Assembly (NCBI GenBank): GCA_004194705.1
Contig: SADC01001367.1
Span: 1-64,000, forward strand
From: Ditylenchus dipsaci
Lineage: Eukaryota; Nematoda; Chromadorea; Rhabditida; Anguinidae
DNA: 64,000 bases
Reading direction: 5' to 3'
Position numbers and translations under genes: made by a program. Below the pieces are notes generated by a model. That model saw nothing but the letters and a program-made list of their open reading frames with translations, was not told the origin of the DNA and ran no database searches. The first letter of the stretch is position 1. Every line of letters begins with the position of its first letter. Positions 26,896 to 39,017 of this stretch are shown here, one piece after another.

Positions 26896-27953
26896 TAGAG
26901 TTGGGTAATTCTCCGGAAAAATACTTTCCGGGTAATTACCCGGGTAATTACCGGTAATTACCCGAAAAGCGGAGAAATACTATTTGCTGATACCTAAACC
27001 ATCTGGATAGTACCCAAACCACATGAATGCTACCCAAACCACCGGTATGGTACCCGAATCACCTGGATAGTGCCCAAACCATCTGGATGTTACCCGAAAC
27101 ACCTGGATGGTACCCGAATCTTCTGGATAGTACCCAAACCATCTGGATATCACTTAAAACACCTGGATGATACCTAAACCACCTGGATGATACCTACACC
27201 AAAAAATTTCTGGCTGAGTAGGGTAGGTGGATTGGTTAATAGTTTGTATTAATAAAAAAGTGAATGGTTAGTGGCGATTGTGATATTTGTCGACCATAAT
27301 TGCCATAAAATTGTCTATGAAGAAAGCAATTATACTTGTAAAATAAAAACATTCAAAATATATCAGCATTGAAATGAAGAAGATATCGCAGAAAAATAAA
27401 ATAATGAAAAATGTATCAGGGAAATCGAACCTTTGACATTAAAAAGGAGAACAGTAGTGTAAAGGAGAAGCATGGCTCAAGCACGAAGTGATTTCTGCAT
27501 AATTAGAAAGTAAACATTGCCTCCCCGGCTCCGACTTTGACGCAATTCTAGAGCAAAAACAGAAAATTAGAACGCTTCATACTTTTATAAAAACCAACCT
27601 CCAAGTGTTTCTCCATTCTTTTCGCATCTGACTTGTAGCCAGCATTGCAGAACTTGCACAGACCGACCACTGTTAGATTCCCATTTGCATTTCTTTCTTC
27701 AACTCGATTGTAGTAATTTCAACACCAGGAAAAGGGCTTGAATTCGGACATCTAAATTTTCCATCTATAATACGAATAGAACAGCAGAAAAAAACAGTTT
27801 TCAGAAAAAAATATCGAAGGTCAACTGCAATAAATACTAAAAATAGTATTTCTCCGATTTTTCTTTACGGAGAAATACTTAGTATTTCTCCGGGTAATTA
27901 CCCGGGTAATTACCCGGAGAATTATCCGGGTAATTACCCATCACTCAACCCTA
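26896..27953. mobile_element. non-autonomous hAT, GGGTAATTACCC arrays
   Basis: Ends TAGAGTTGGGTAATTCTCC and ATTACCCATCACTCAACCCTA-type (last bases ACTCAACCCTA), flanked by exact GTAGACGG (26888-26895 and 27954-27961). Subterminal arrays of CCGGGTAATTACCC. An inner array of about 32-bp units (ACCTGGATAGTACCCAAACC) covers 26988-27200. The empty site is preserved at 37305-37318. No transposase. Confidence 0.85.
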
Positions 27954-28017
27954 GTAGACGGCAATGGCTCTTTAACAAATTTCGATTTAACGAAAAGCCT
28001 GATGTCTTATTGATGTT

Positions 28018-30027
28018 TAGGGTTGTCGAGGCCTCGATATTTTCGAGGCTCGACTCGTGGACTCGAACCGACTCGAAAATTTTCGAGGCCTCGAACCGAA
28101 CTCGAAACTCGAAATTTCGAGGCCTCGACTCGAACCGAAACTCGAAACTCAAAATTTTTGAGGCCTCGACTCGAACCGAAACTCGAGACTCGAAATTTTC
28201 GAGGCCTCGACTCGAACCGAAACTCGAAACTCAAAATTTTGAGGCCTCGACTCGAACCGAAACTCGAGACTCGAAATTTTCGAGGTCTCGACTCTAAACT
28301 TAAAAAAAAATTGACGCACACAAATGAAATTTTATTGACAAAAATTCAATTCAACATTCAAACAACCTATTCAAACAACAAATTGACGATTTCCTCTGGT
28401 TCTTCTTCTTTTGTTTCGGCTGCTATCTTCAGGACAGAACGGATAACACGATAAAGGAGCATTTTGATAGGACGCCTGAAACAGATATTTCACAGATATT
28501 ACTGCAAAGGAAAATGAAAACCAACCATCTTGGTAAGATCATCAAACGTTTCCAATATCTCCAGCAAATCGCCGATTTCGTCGAAGTCAGCTTCGGATAA
28601 GCATTTTATGTGCTTCGAGACAGTGCACTTTGGATATTTTTCGGCATACTTGAGAAGATCTGACTTGTGTTGCAGCACTGAAGAAAGCATTTCCATCGTG
28701 GAGTTCCATCTTGTCTTCACTTGCTAAAAGATTGCAATTATAATCTTCAATCCTCATAAAAAAATGAATCATATCAAGATTAATGCTAAAGATCCCACTT
28801 CTTGGACTTCACGGAAAGCAGCCATTGCTGTTGGAGTACGATGAAATCCGATCCCGATCTTGCTCGCTTTCTCGACAATGGAGGACACCACTGGAGTTTT
28901 GCTGATCCCGTCCCACACAACCAGATGAAGCATGTGGCAGAAGCAATGAAAACTAAAAAATGAAAAAATGAGAAAAGCAGACAAAAAATCATAAAGTCTT
29001 ATCTTCGTATGTTTGCCTTCACACAACCGCCTTCTTTACTTCCGGCAAGATTCGGAGCACCATCACGAGTTGCAGCTACCACATCATCCTTGTTAACTTC
29101 GAGCGCTAGCGAATTGCGTTGATCTTCTCAGCAATGTTGTCCCCACTGTGCTTCTCAAGGAACGACTCCACGGCCAAAACTTTTGAGCGAAATTGGAAGG
29201 CTTCGATTAAGTAGAAGCCCGTAATGCTAAAATAGATCTTGAACAACAAGAAAGGCTTGAAAAAAGTACCAAAACAGAGAGTGTTCCTTGTGTGAAAATT
29301 CATCCAACGTCAGCGAGGTTTGCTGCCCTTGACGAACGATCGGAGACTTTCGACGCACTTGCTTGCTTTCTTCGGGACTTCTGCAGTAACATCATGGCGA
29401 GACGGAAGCTGTAACCCAATTCAAATATGAATGAGTAATTTAAGATAAAGTACCTTTGCCAATCCGTAGTTCTTTTTGATCAAGCATCGCAGGAACGGTG
29501 ACTCAGAGACAGAAAAAGGCAAGTTGGAGTCCACAATGAAGTCAGTTAAATCGCTCGTCAATTGCTCGTTTAGCTGCTTCGAGTAGTCTGGGTGAAATAT
29601 AGTGGCGATTGATTCCAGCTTGGCTTTCTTCGGTAAACTCGGATCGGACCCCTTGCTCTCCATTGCTTCTTTGTGTTTGGCTGTATTCAGATGCTTCGAC
29701 AAATGAGAAGTTGCTGCGCTTTTTCCTGATTTCAGCTCTTCTCCACAAACGCAAATAGCCTTGTCACCGACCTTTTAAAAATTTTCCACACTTCACTAGG
29801 CATTATTTTCTAAACAAAATAAAATTTCAGAAAAGAAATGGTTTTACAGCAAAACAAAATGTTACAGACAGTATTTGAAATAACTCTAGTGTGAAATCTT
29901 TTTTGAGCTTTAAAATTAGAGAAAGGACGCAAAATTTTTTCGAGGCCTCGAACCGAAACTCGAAACTCGAAATTTTCGAGTTTTCGAGTCCAAAACTCGA
30001 AATCAAGGCCTCGACTCGACAACCCTA
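28018..30027. mobile_element. hAT element with transposase, 8-bp TSD TTGATGTT
   Basis: TIRs TAGGGTTGTCGAG and CTCGACAACCCTA flanked by exact TTGATGTT (28010-28017 and 30028-30035). The left end carries six or so copies of the word CGAGGCCTCGACTCGAACCG (28027-28295); the right end has fewer (29935-30020). The transposase gene runs on the minus strand at 28367-29803. At 2.0 kb it is short for an autonomous hAT. Confidence 0.93.
28367..29803 (-). CDS. hAT transposase with BED zinc finger, probably truncated
   Basis: DDE-type cut-and-paste transposase. From 29803 leftward: MPSEVWKIFK, then a BED finger (ICVCG ... HLSKHLNTAKH), a helical segment (LNEQLTSDLTDFIV, SPFLRCLIKK), the hAT CxxH-type region (FCHMLHLVVWDGIS) at about 28940, the KTRWNSTMEML motif at about 28715, and a last exon ending EEEPEEIVNLLFE (28367-28470). 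Introns have T-rich acceptors. A one-base gain in the A run near 29777 is needed to join MPSEVWKIFK to the finger. I find no hATC dimerisation domain or final catalytic Glu region, so it may be inactive. Confidence 0.8.
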
Positions 30028-30603
30028 TTGATGTTCCTAAAACGAAAATTTTATAATTTTTTCTAATTTGATTTTCAAATTGCTATAAGTATAATATGTG
30101 CAAAAATACCCCATAAAAGTTAGATACTCAAAAACATACAAAACAAGGGCGATTCAAAAGTAGGCGAAAAACCATGATAGCCGTATTATGGTTTTTTGGC
30201 AAAAATCGGGTGCTATGTCTCCCCAGTTTTCAGGCTTTTCTTCTATCTGGAAAAAGCGGCAGCACTTTGTTATATAACTTCGGAGTGCTCTACAAGAATT
30301 TGCAGAAAAAAATCTCTCAACAAATTCTTTGAGAAAAGACACTTCTGAAGGTTTCCTTGTTAGACATAAAAAGTTGTTTTTTAGCATGGAAAAATTTTAG
30401 TGTCACAGATTTCGCTTAGAATATTTATTTTCGGTGCTCAAAACTTAGTAAGAATAGAATAAAATGGTGCTTTTCCGAAAAATGCACTTTATTCGTTTGT
30501 AAGCTCTCTGCACGAGACATCAAACTAGGTACAAAAAGGATGTAATTTTACTTGAAAAAATTAATGCTTTTAGATTTAGAGAATAAAACTACTCTTCTAA
30601 AAT

Positions 30604-31624
30604 TTAATGCATTGTGTGGAGCATAGTCATAAAAAATATAATTATCGGAAATATCAAAAGAAAAAAGGATAAAATAGCTAATACTCTTTTTCGTCTCGCA
30701 AACTCGCTGTAAGTGCCGGAGATAATGTAGACAGGGCTTTGCTGCTGATCTCCTGAAACAAAACTACTCTGGTTTTCACATCCAATGTATATGATCATTT
30801 CACCTCTTAAAATGTATGTGGGAGCTCCACCGAGTCCACTAGCATCTATTATGTAGGCTGGTCTTCCAGCTAGTCCACCACATCCACTCATCACCTCATA
30901 GGCGGGAGGCACTTGTCCAGCTGGGTAGGCACCTTCAAATGGTTAGATATTACCAAACGCTAATTCGATAATTCAAAAGCGTTTTTTAAGGGGGGGGGGT
31001 TTCAGCTGTCGAAATGGCGAAAAAACATCATTTTAGACGTTTTTAGGCGAAGGTATAATACCATAGTTTAGCCGAAATATTACCAAATCAAATTCCTAAA
31101 AAAAATTGGCACATCGTGTATTAGTTTTTAAATTAAAAGACCACTTTGTCTAGTGCTTTGACTATTATAAAGCAAAAAAAATCGAAGTTACAAAAAGTGT
31201 TAAAGTATTTGTTAAAAAGGACAGATCGACACTCCGTTTTATCCTTCGGATCGCGTAAAAATCAACCAACCTGGAGGATAAAAGGCGGTGTAAATAGGTG
31301 GAGGAGAAGGGTGTTCAGAGATCGGGTTTGAAGCAGCCTGTACTTCGGCTTGCTGGCTCAAACCATTCCAACTGTGATTTCCAATGGCTGTTTGGAATAG
31401 TCTTGAACAGGGGTTTCTGCAAGCAGATACCATACAAAATTAGAAATTGCAAATTTACCTTTGGATGATTGCCCTAATAAAGGCGGTGTAGTAATTTTCG
31501 GCGTTGGCTGAGCATTTGTAGAAAAAGCTAATGGAACACCTATTCTCCTGACTGGAGGCGGAATGGGAGTTAAACCATCTTTTTTTGTAGTGTTTAAACT
31601 AACTTCATCGAACACTTCAGACAT
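30604..31624 (-). CDS. proline-rich protein with one C-terminal membrane segment
   Basis: Exon 1 (31451-31624) starts MSEVFDEVSLNT and includes TPIPPPVRRIG and TPKITTPPLLGQSSK before the donor AAAG|GTAAAT. Exon 2 (about 31268-31409, acceptor CTGCTTGCAG) carries QQAEVQAAS and HPSPPPIYTAFYPP; one extra G in the GG at about 31366 is needed to keep frame. Exon 3 (30604 to about 30932) carries AYPAGQVPPAYEVM, GGLAGRPAYIIDASG, YILRGEMIIYIG, FARRKR and then a hydrophobic helix (VLAILSFFLLIFPIIIFFM) with only six residues behind it. The shape is a cytosolic Pro/Tyr-rich tail with PPxY-like motifs anchored by a C-terminal helix. Family unknown. Confidence 0.7.
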
Positions 31625-31639
31625 CTGAATTTTTTAAAA

Positions 31640-31949
31640 TGAGTTATGACTCTTAAATTGTTCGGAGGATTTGCACGTCTTACCACCACAATTAACAAGA
31701 ACATAAGGTAAAAATATTATATAAGCTTCGTTAAAAGACTTGCTTCTAATATGGTTCCTCTCATTATAGTACACAAAACGAGAAAACCGAAATCAAAAAC
31801 CGGATTTTCAAAAGCCGGTCTTTTTAAAAACCGCCAAACACTTAATTTCCAAAACTACGGCTTTTCGAATTGGCCGAAAAGGTGCAATTTGAGAAGTTGG
31901 ATTGACTAAATGGCGTCTTTTGTCGTGAATCTGGCGTCTTTTTGTCGTA
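31640..31949. other. hAT word fragment, otherwise empty
   Basis: 31790-31835 holds AAAACCGAAATCAAAAACCG and AAAGCCGG, a remnant of the AACCGG-word hAT family at 13367. Nothing else seen. Confidence 0.45.
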
Positions 31950-33095
31950 AAAATAGCGCCTAATTTTTAAATATAATTTGCCTACATCATTCTAACATAA
32001 AATAATTTCAATTTTCACACCAACGTGTAGCTCCAGTTTTCAGCTTTCTAATAAACTAACTGGTGTACCAAAAGTTCGGAACTGACTTTTAAACTCATTA
32101 TTAAAAGTAAAAAGTTTGCTACAAGAAAATTTCAAAACGTAGGTTTTGTAGCTCCGCTAATTCTCTTTCGAATAGTTTTTAAAGCTTTTTTGGAATATTT
32201 TAAAATAGTCATCATTTTGGTGCAAACACTTATGAAATCATTTTGAAAAATTGACAAGCATTTTCATCACCTTAACTGGTCGAAAGTTTAATTCAGGGCT
32301 TGGCGCTTCAGCAACGTTTTAGCCCTGCGATGTAGCGCAGTTCAAGAGAAACAAGATATATTTTACAGAATTATTATTAAAAGTGTGAGTGTTGAGATAT
32401 GACCTTTTGGAAAAATAATTTCTTTCAAAAATGACCAAAATCCAAGTTTTTCAATTTTTCGGATTTGCACCGTTTTTTTTTAAATATTCTTTTTCCCAAA
32501 AAATCATATCTCAACACTCAGATTTTTGAGAACTATTCTGTAAAGTGTGTCTTATTTCTCTTGAACTGCGCTATAACACAATGCTTAAACGTTGCTGAAG
32601 CGCCTGGCCCTGAATTGAATTTTGACCAGTTAAGGTGATGAAAATGCTTGTCAACTTTTCAAAATGATTTCATAAGTGTTCGCACCAAAATGATGACTAT
32701 TTTAAAATATTCCAAAACAGCTTTATAAACTATTCGAAAGAGAATTAGCGGAGCTACAAAACCTACGTTTTGAAATTTTCTTGTAGCAAACTTTTACTTT
32801 TAATAATGTGTTTAAAAGTCAGTTCCGAACTTTGCTACACCAATTAGAACACTTAGCTGTATACTTTCAAAAATTAAGTGATTTACAGATTGAAATGGAG
32901 GAACCTAAACCGAAAGCTTACTTTTTTTCTTATCCGTAAAATTATGTAGTTTAAATTTCTGAATTTTTCAAATTATACAGCTAAGCGTTATAATGTATTA
33001 GAAAGCTGAGATCTGGAGCTACACGTTAATGTAAAAATAAAGATTATTTATGTTAAAATAATGTGAAAAGTTAAATTTAAAATTAGGCGCCATTT
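31950..33095. repeat. 1.1-kb foldback element
   Basis: GCGCCTAATTTTTAAATATA near 31965 returns as AAATTTAAAATTAGGCGCC near 33080. Long arms pair: AAAACGTAGGTTTTGTAGCT (32132) with AGCTACAAAACCTACGTTTT (32752), and CACCTTAACTGGTCGAAAGT (32268) with its near-inverse at 32625. The turn is near 32445. A transcript would form an RNA hairpin of about 350 bp. No ORF. Confidence 0.75.
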
Positions 33096-34340
33096 TCAAC
33101 ACGAAAAGACAAACTTTCTATCCATCCATTTGAGTTTCCTCAAATTTTAGAAAAAACCCGAATAAAGTTTGACTAGAAAAAAACGACTTGGTGACTCCAA
33201 ATGGCTTCTAGTTTTTAAAGGCGGAGAATCTTAGCCTTCGTTTGATACATAAAGGGGCTTAAAATGCGACTTTTCGCATGTTTTATGAAAGAAAGTCATA
33301 AATCTGATATTTACTACCTACGCTTACTTTTTAATTTTAAGTTGTATGTGGGAATTAAAAAATTGCAAAAAGTTGAAAAAAACGAAGGTGCATAAATATT
33401 TAAAATATTAGAATAAAATTTTTTATTAAAAATGACAACTCTATATTATTGTTTATCTTGTAAATATATAAATATACTCAATTTTTAAAAACGTCATATA
33501 CAAGAAAATGAGAAGTGGGCGATCAATCAATACTTATAGATTCATCCCAATTGTGTTTGGGCCATCCCAATTGTGTTCGGCATTTTCGAAGATCCTTGGT
33601 GTAAGCAAAATCATATTTTTCAAATTTTTCCCATCTCGAAATTTCCAACTTTTCAGAAACTTTATCATAAGTGCTCTCTAAATTTGACGTATGTGACGTA
33701 AAGTACAGACTTCTGTCGTGCCTGTACTTAAATTTTAAAAAAAAAGATTGAAAATCTGATATTCATAACCGGTGTCTACTTTTCGATTTTACGTCGAATA
33801 GGCTAATAATAATAAAAAGTTGACAAAATAAAAAATTCAAGATGTCCAAGAGCGGGGTTGAAATCGTGACTTAAAGGAAAATAGCCTCTTTTTAGTGTCA
33901 ACGTAGCAGAATCAAACGATTTACCTACTGCCCCATTAAATTTGAGTAAAAGTCCACCTACTGCCCACTTTTTAAAGTTTTGAAAGGCTTTGACATTATA
34001 TACATCTACACTTTACAGACCGGTTTTCTACAATATTGCAGTTTTGTGATTAACGAACAAACATAAATGGATAAAAAACAAAATATGGTGTACATTAATT
34101 TAGACTCGACTGTAATTTTGATTCTGTATACTAGATATTTTCGAATTTGTCGCATCACTAATTCTGAAAATATTCTATTATTTTAATAATAAAAAAAGCC
34201 GCAAAAATATACGGCAAATTTGACAAATATTCGATATTTTCGCTTAACAAACTCAGAAAGTACTCAAAAATGTCTGGTTGCCGTAACTTTAATGGGTTCG
34301 GGATAATGGATGGAAAAATTTGCCCATTTTTCAAAAAGAA
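33096..34340. other. no gene seen
   Basis: AT-rich unique sequence; 33540-33575 has CATCCCAATTGTGTTTGGGC and a near-repeat. Short open frames only. Confidence 0.4.
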
Positions 34341-34718
34341 TACAGTCGAGTCCCGCTATAATGATCAGAATATATTTTATCTGGTTATCAGTCCTGAAAT
34401 AGGATACCATCTAACTAAAATAGTATTCCTCAGTCAGGACAACTATATATTACTGAAATTTTAAAATGTCCGTTATATCGAGGGTCTCTTCACAGTCAAA
34501 CCTCATAACGAGACTCGCACCACATAGGAACCCGCACTATCAAGACTTTTAAAAGCTTTTGACAAAGTCCATCGAACTCAAGGTCGCACCATATCGAGTG
34601 TACGTTATATTCGCACTATGACTTTGGTTTGACTTTATAAAGTTCATACTGGCCTCACGTGTCCACTATGGAGGGAGTCTGTTATATAGAGTGTACGTTA
34701 TAGAGGGAGTTGACTGTA
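34341..34718. mobile_element. pogo/Tigger-like MITE
   Basis: Starts TACAGTCGAGTCCCGCTATA and ends TATAGAGGGAGTTGACTGTA, with TA at each end. The interior repeats GTTATATCGAG / CTCATAACGAGAC-type words. Terminus and TA target fit pogo/Tigger elements. Other ends of this type: 3265, 26070, 43657, 47761, 50926, 56474. Confidence 0.65.
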
Positions 34719-36040
34719 CAATACTATCAAAATAGGAGTTTTCTCTAAAATTTATTGTTTAAAATTGAAAAATATCAGGGAATCAACACTCTTTCTTCAT
34801 CAAACTGCTCCTGCAATACTAATGAAATATATCCAAAGTGCTCTCATATATTCATAAACAACAAAATATCGAAAGTCAAATGATATTGCAAAAAGCATAT
34901 TAATACGCACTAAATCTTTTTAATAACAAATAAATAAACAGCAAAAATAGCAATATTAGGGAAAAGGTAGACAGCAGTTTATTCCGAAAACTTTTTCCGA
35001 ACTCTTGTGATCGTCCTGCAGAAAAGCTGTGAAATAGCGCAGCTGCATGGAATCATTCACCCCTCTAAAAGGGTGGGACATGCATAGAGAACCCTGTGTA
35101 ACTACTCCTGCAAAATTGGCCCTTCTATACAGACAGACCAGCAGAGTCAAGCAATTGACACGGTCACCAAGGGAGGAGGCAAGGCAAATGTAAACAAACA
35201 GTCCTGCCTGCCTCACTTCCATCCAGCTGCTGAACACTGGGCCATTTGGGAGGTGAGGGGAGGGCTAGGTGGATGAAGGTGTAGAGAGTAAGATAACGGG
35301 TTGGTGGTCCTAGTATTGGAATTCCTGGTTGTTAACACCACTGCACTACTACATTTCTGTGTTTAGTTAGATAGGAAAGAGAGGAAATGAGTGAAAGAAG
35401 AGATCCATGGTGCTTGCTGACTGGACCAATGTCCGCTACATCATCATCTGTTTGTTTGGATTAAGAAGAGTGTAGAGCAATTGATTGAGTCAGCGATTCT
35501 GCAGGGTGATGAGGAGTATTCAAACCTATATTTTCAGGATAATAATCGTCGCTATTTCCGGAATATGGAACTTTTTGTTTCGTGTGTTTTTCTAAAGTTA
35601 GAGAAAAGGTTAAAGAAATTCCGACCTAAGTAGTTTAACGCTAGATTGTTGAATCCGGTACCAAATAAACTTTACCTTTTTTAAAGATTTACCTTGGCCA
35701 CCAAGGCAAAAATTCAAAGATTTTCAACCAAAAATCAACTTTTTGATTAGACAATGCCCGAAAACATCTTCTTCTTCGTTTAAGCATATAAAATTTACTT
35801 AGTAATAGTTAGAGATACGACTCGAATAAAGAATTGGAAGAAGAGGAGGGCGTTTATTCGGTATCAGCGCCGAAAACTTTATTTAAAAAAACTGAAAACG
35901 TCACTTCTAAAAAGCAAAAATGTCTTACAAATTATTCGAGATAAGGTCGAAATAATTTCAGAATATCGAGATATAAACATTTCGAAAAGACTATCACTTT
36001 AAAGTACTGTAGACCGGACGATTTTAACTATTTTGCATGA
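34719..36040. other. no gene supported
   Basis: A GC-richer patch at 34956-35280 is open on the minus strand for 93 codons (contains LVCLYRRANFAGVVTQG) but shows no start or splice context I trust. The rest is AT-rich without structure. Confidence 0.35.
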
Positions 36041-36044
36041 AAGT

Positions 36045-36265
36045 TGCGCCGGGAAAATTGCGCCGGAGAAAATTAAGCCGTTTTTCAAATTCGCGCCTTT
36101 TCGTGCTCAGTCTGGGACACATGTTTGAGTCCGTCCGAACGTGCGCTGGCCTACCCCGAGCCTAAGAGCTGAGCCTAAGACCTAAGCCTAAGGCCTAATG
36201 CCTGAAAACAGAATTTTCCCGGCTCAATTTTCTCCGGCGCAATTTTCCCGGCGCAATTTTCCCGA
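36045..36265. repeat. foldback with telomere-like GCCTAA runs
   Basis: GCGCCGGGAAAATTGCGCCG at 36046 returns as CGGCGCAATTTTCCCGGCGC at 36232. The loop holds GAGTCCGTCC, GCGCTGGCCTACCCCGAGCC and then CCTAAGACCTAAGCCTAAGG (36176-36199). The last resembles the GCCTAA strand of the nematode telomere unit. No ORF. Confidence 0.6.
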
Positions 36266-36875
36266 CACCTTCAACTGATGATGATTAACCGCTAATTTAT
36301 AAAATTTATTGCTGGAAAATCACTCGAAAATACTAGTTAAATCATGTTGTCTGTAGTTTGTAAGCTTTTGTAAAGGAATCCGGTTTCGGCTTCCAGTCTG
36401 AACACGAAAAATCAGATCCCATTTCAGTCCTTACAACGACCGGAATCTTTTTTTTGAACTCCGGTCCAATTTATCTTCTTCTATGTCTAACGCTAGCGCT
36501 TGTTCACCATCTTTTTGCTCTATTTTAGCCACAAAAATTTCTATTTTAGCCACAAAAATTTCTGATTTCAACGGATTCTTAGATTTCATAAAACATTTTA
36601 GTATTTAAAATATTTTTGTGAAAAAAGTGACAAAATTAATTGCAAACGAAAGAATACAATTGCAAGTTCTATTCTCACGATTTTCTTGGTCATGTTTTAT
36701 CTCATATCATTAGGAAGTCGAGGAGATTTTTATGATTAACATTTTTGAATTGCGTCAACAATAAATGTATTATTATTTGAAAAACTTCCGACTAAGATCT
36801 GAGTGGATTCTGAGGAAGATGAACCTAAAAATAAGAAAGTGTAAGTTACCTAAAGTTTAAAGAAGTAAATAAAAA

Positions 36876-38312
36876 CTACATAAATATGACTGCCAAGCCA
36901 CAGAAGAGCACAAAAGAGATGCAGCTAACTCTCCGACGACGCTTTAATTCTGTAGGGGACACGTAGTACACCACGGCTTCACCCACTCCGCCTGAAATTG
37001 TTTGTTTATGTATTAGCTGTTTACGAGCCAGCGAAAATACTGTAGATAGCGCAGAAAAGGTCCATAAACAACTCAGTACTCCGAAACAACTTAAAGGGCC
37101 ATTGCCACCTGTTTTGAATTGTCCCCGCCAATTCAAATTTTTTTGCCTAATCATTCAACTTCTGCACGCATTTTTTATCTTGCTTTCTAACAAAACAAGG
37201 CCTAGAATTTAATTTTAGGTATAGTTTTGATAGAAACCAAGTTGAAAAATCAGTAGAGAAATTCAAGGATTCAGAAAAAAAATTGAATTCCCGGGGACAA
37301 CCGTTGTCGGAGACGGCAATGGCCCTTTTATTAGACACAGCCGAAATTTATGAAGGTCCTTCTCAATAACACAGGAAATAGATTAAGATATTTTTATGGA
37401 GCCTCAATTTTTAAGGCTCTTTGACACTATGGAACACCTCCAATATAGTCCAATATAGTGACACCTTGGAGTTGGTTAGTTTGTTTTTGGCTAAAAGATA
37501 ATGACTAAAGTGACATTCCAATTTAGTGACATCCCAAGGCTGGTCTCGAGGGATGTTACTATATGGAGCTTTGACTGTAAACCGAAATTAGCGGTGGTTA
37601 ACAGCCGAGATTGTGGAATTCGGAAAGTTTAACAGGGTAAATCTTTAAGTAAGTATTTTGTACCATCCTAACCTTTTTTTTTAATTTTCACGCATTTATC
37701 GCATAAAAGCAGTCCCTACATAGGTCTGTTGCTGGCATAAAATATACAGACTTTATTGTGCAGAAAAAGTTCTCAAAAATCGAATTTTTTAAACCACTTT
37801 AGCGTGTTTTTCGAATCAAAAGCCATAGACATACCAGTATTCTGTTGGTCCTCACCAGCTGATGTATCGGCAGCACATACTCTCCATTAGCATTTTGTTG
37901 ATAGCATGGCTGTCCCATATATTCCAGTTGAGGGTACAGCCCAGTATGGGGCACATGACCGTACGCCAGTCCAGAGTATTGCCTTCCTTCTCCTTGGCCG
38001 TATAATTCTGTGGCCGAAGACAAGTAAAAACCATTGCCCATCATCCCAGGTTGCAGCATGGGTGAGTAGATAGGTTGGTGCATGTACTGCATGCTTCCAC
38101 TGTTTTCAGGTGGGACAGCTCCAGGCAAAGGGGCATGTACGTGGGGGTTAAATCCAATTGGATAGATCTGGTGATATTCGGGAGGGATAGGTCCATACAC
38201 TCGAAAATGGGCGAGGGGTTTTGCAGGGGTGCATTTGGTTGGAAAGACCTGAAGAATCTTCATTCGAGTTAGGCTGGACTTGAGAAGGGTAGCTGGGTGG
38301 CGGACTTTTCAT
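36876..38312 (-). CDS. proline-rich membrane protein, multi-exon
   Basis: Starts at 38312 with MKSPPPSYPSQVQPNSNEDS, then VYGPIPPEYHQIYPIGFNP, APLPGAVPPENS, MQYMHQPIYSPMLQPGMMGN, PHTGLYPQLEYMGQPCYQQN and GEYVLPIHQL, before a donor (CAGCTG|GTGAGG) at about 37860. The last exon (36876-36992) follows a good acceptor (AACAATTTCAG) and encodes GGVGEAVVYYVSP, ELKRRRR and a hydrophobic helix VSCISFVLFCGLAVIFM ending at the stop. Two single-base additions (in TTT near 38250 and TTTT near 38217) are needed early on. The join across the intron does not keep phase, so a middle exon is probably missed. A TTAA MITE lies in the intron. Architecture matches the 30604-31624 gene: PPxY-rich cytosolic part plus C-terminal helix. 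Confidence 0.6.
37095..37328. mobile_element. TTAA-type MITE in an intron
   Basis: Starts after TTAA (37091-37094) with AGGGCCATTGCCACCTG and ends GACGGCAATGGCCCT; the right TTAA has decayed to TTTA. Its sequence GTTGTCGGAGACGGCAATGG gives the unoccupied form of the site hit by the hAT at 26896. Confidence 0.7.
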
Positions 38313-38319
38313 CTAGCTA

Positions 38320-39010
38320 GAATTTATGAGATATCTATAAAAAAGTATAGAAATAAATTGAAAGTAAATAAATTGAGGCCACGAAAGCTCAACTTGAACA
38401 CTTGCTTATCACTGTTTTGTAGGAGAAGTTTTAATGTTTAGGTGAGGAGTAAGTACCTAAGTTTTACACTAATGGTCACTTAGCAACTTAGAAATTGTAC
38501 TTATTACTACTAGTCAGCTAGGTTTTGCTTTTAAGGTAATAGTTTCTGAGAAAACGGTTATAAGCATCACACTCTCAGGTTATTGTCGTCTGATTTTTGC
38601 ATATACAAAAAATGTAAATGCAAGTGAAATTTTTTTTTTAAATATGTGAAATAAATACCTCCTCCTTAGACTTAAATTTTTTAGTTGCCGCATACGATTT
38701 TTTCGTCTAAATTACCCTATGAGGGTAACTAAGAAAGGAGCTTTGAATTGAGAAAATACGGTAATCACCTATTTTTAAGAGGAAATTGTTCGTATATTTT
38801 CATTTAAGCGGAACCACTAAAATTCAAAAAATACCTTAAGAGATGGCATTTTCTGCCGGCAAACCTAGCTTAAAATGCATACATACACACCAAGTGAGTT
38901 TTGTTTGTGCATGAAACATCAAGAATGGTTCATAGAAAAAAATTAAAATAAAAAAGGTACTTTTCATGACAAAAATATGGTTAACTTATTGGTTTGGAAA
39001 AAATGGTATA
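38320..39010. other. no feature seen
   Basis: Upstream region of the minus-strand proline-rich gene; AT-rich, no repeats or exons recognised. Confidence 0.4.
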
Positions 39011-39017
39011 GTATACC

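Larger units (their letters stand above)
26283..27975. mobile_element. TTAA MITE with nested insertions
   Basis: Starts TTAAAGGGCCATTTCC and ends GACGGCAATGGCTCTTTAA. The intact relative at 37091-37331 has the same ends with GTTGTCGGAGACGGCAATGG. This copy holds further MITE units (26433-26823) and a hAT (26896-27953) inserted precisely at GTAGACGG. Confidence 0.7.
25893..30375. mobile_element. large inverted-repeat pair around nested elements
   Basis: CGAACCTTTAGAAGTGTC, AGAGCACCCCGAAGTTATAT and GGGGAGACAGAGCACC at 25905-26050 return inverted at 30210-30365. The two arms (about 180 bp) are the same family as at 22270-23600. Between them lie the TTAA MITE nest (26283-27975) and the hAT with transposase (28018-30027), so the pair was probably one element filled by later insertions. 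Confidence 0.6.

Noticed and set aside
28030..28300. CRISPR-like array
   Set aside because: The units have no unique spacers and lie inside a hAT terminus of a eukaryotic genome.
27934..28454. Overlapping frames rich in SSFEFR / RPRLEPKLETR repeats
   Set aside because: Translation of the CGAGGCCTCGACTCGAACCG array of the hAT end; open on both strands because the word lacks stops.
34956..35237. Minus-strand 93-codon frame
   Set aside because: Noted for higher GC, but no splice or start context and no recognisable family; left as unsupported.
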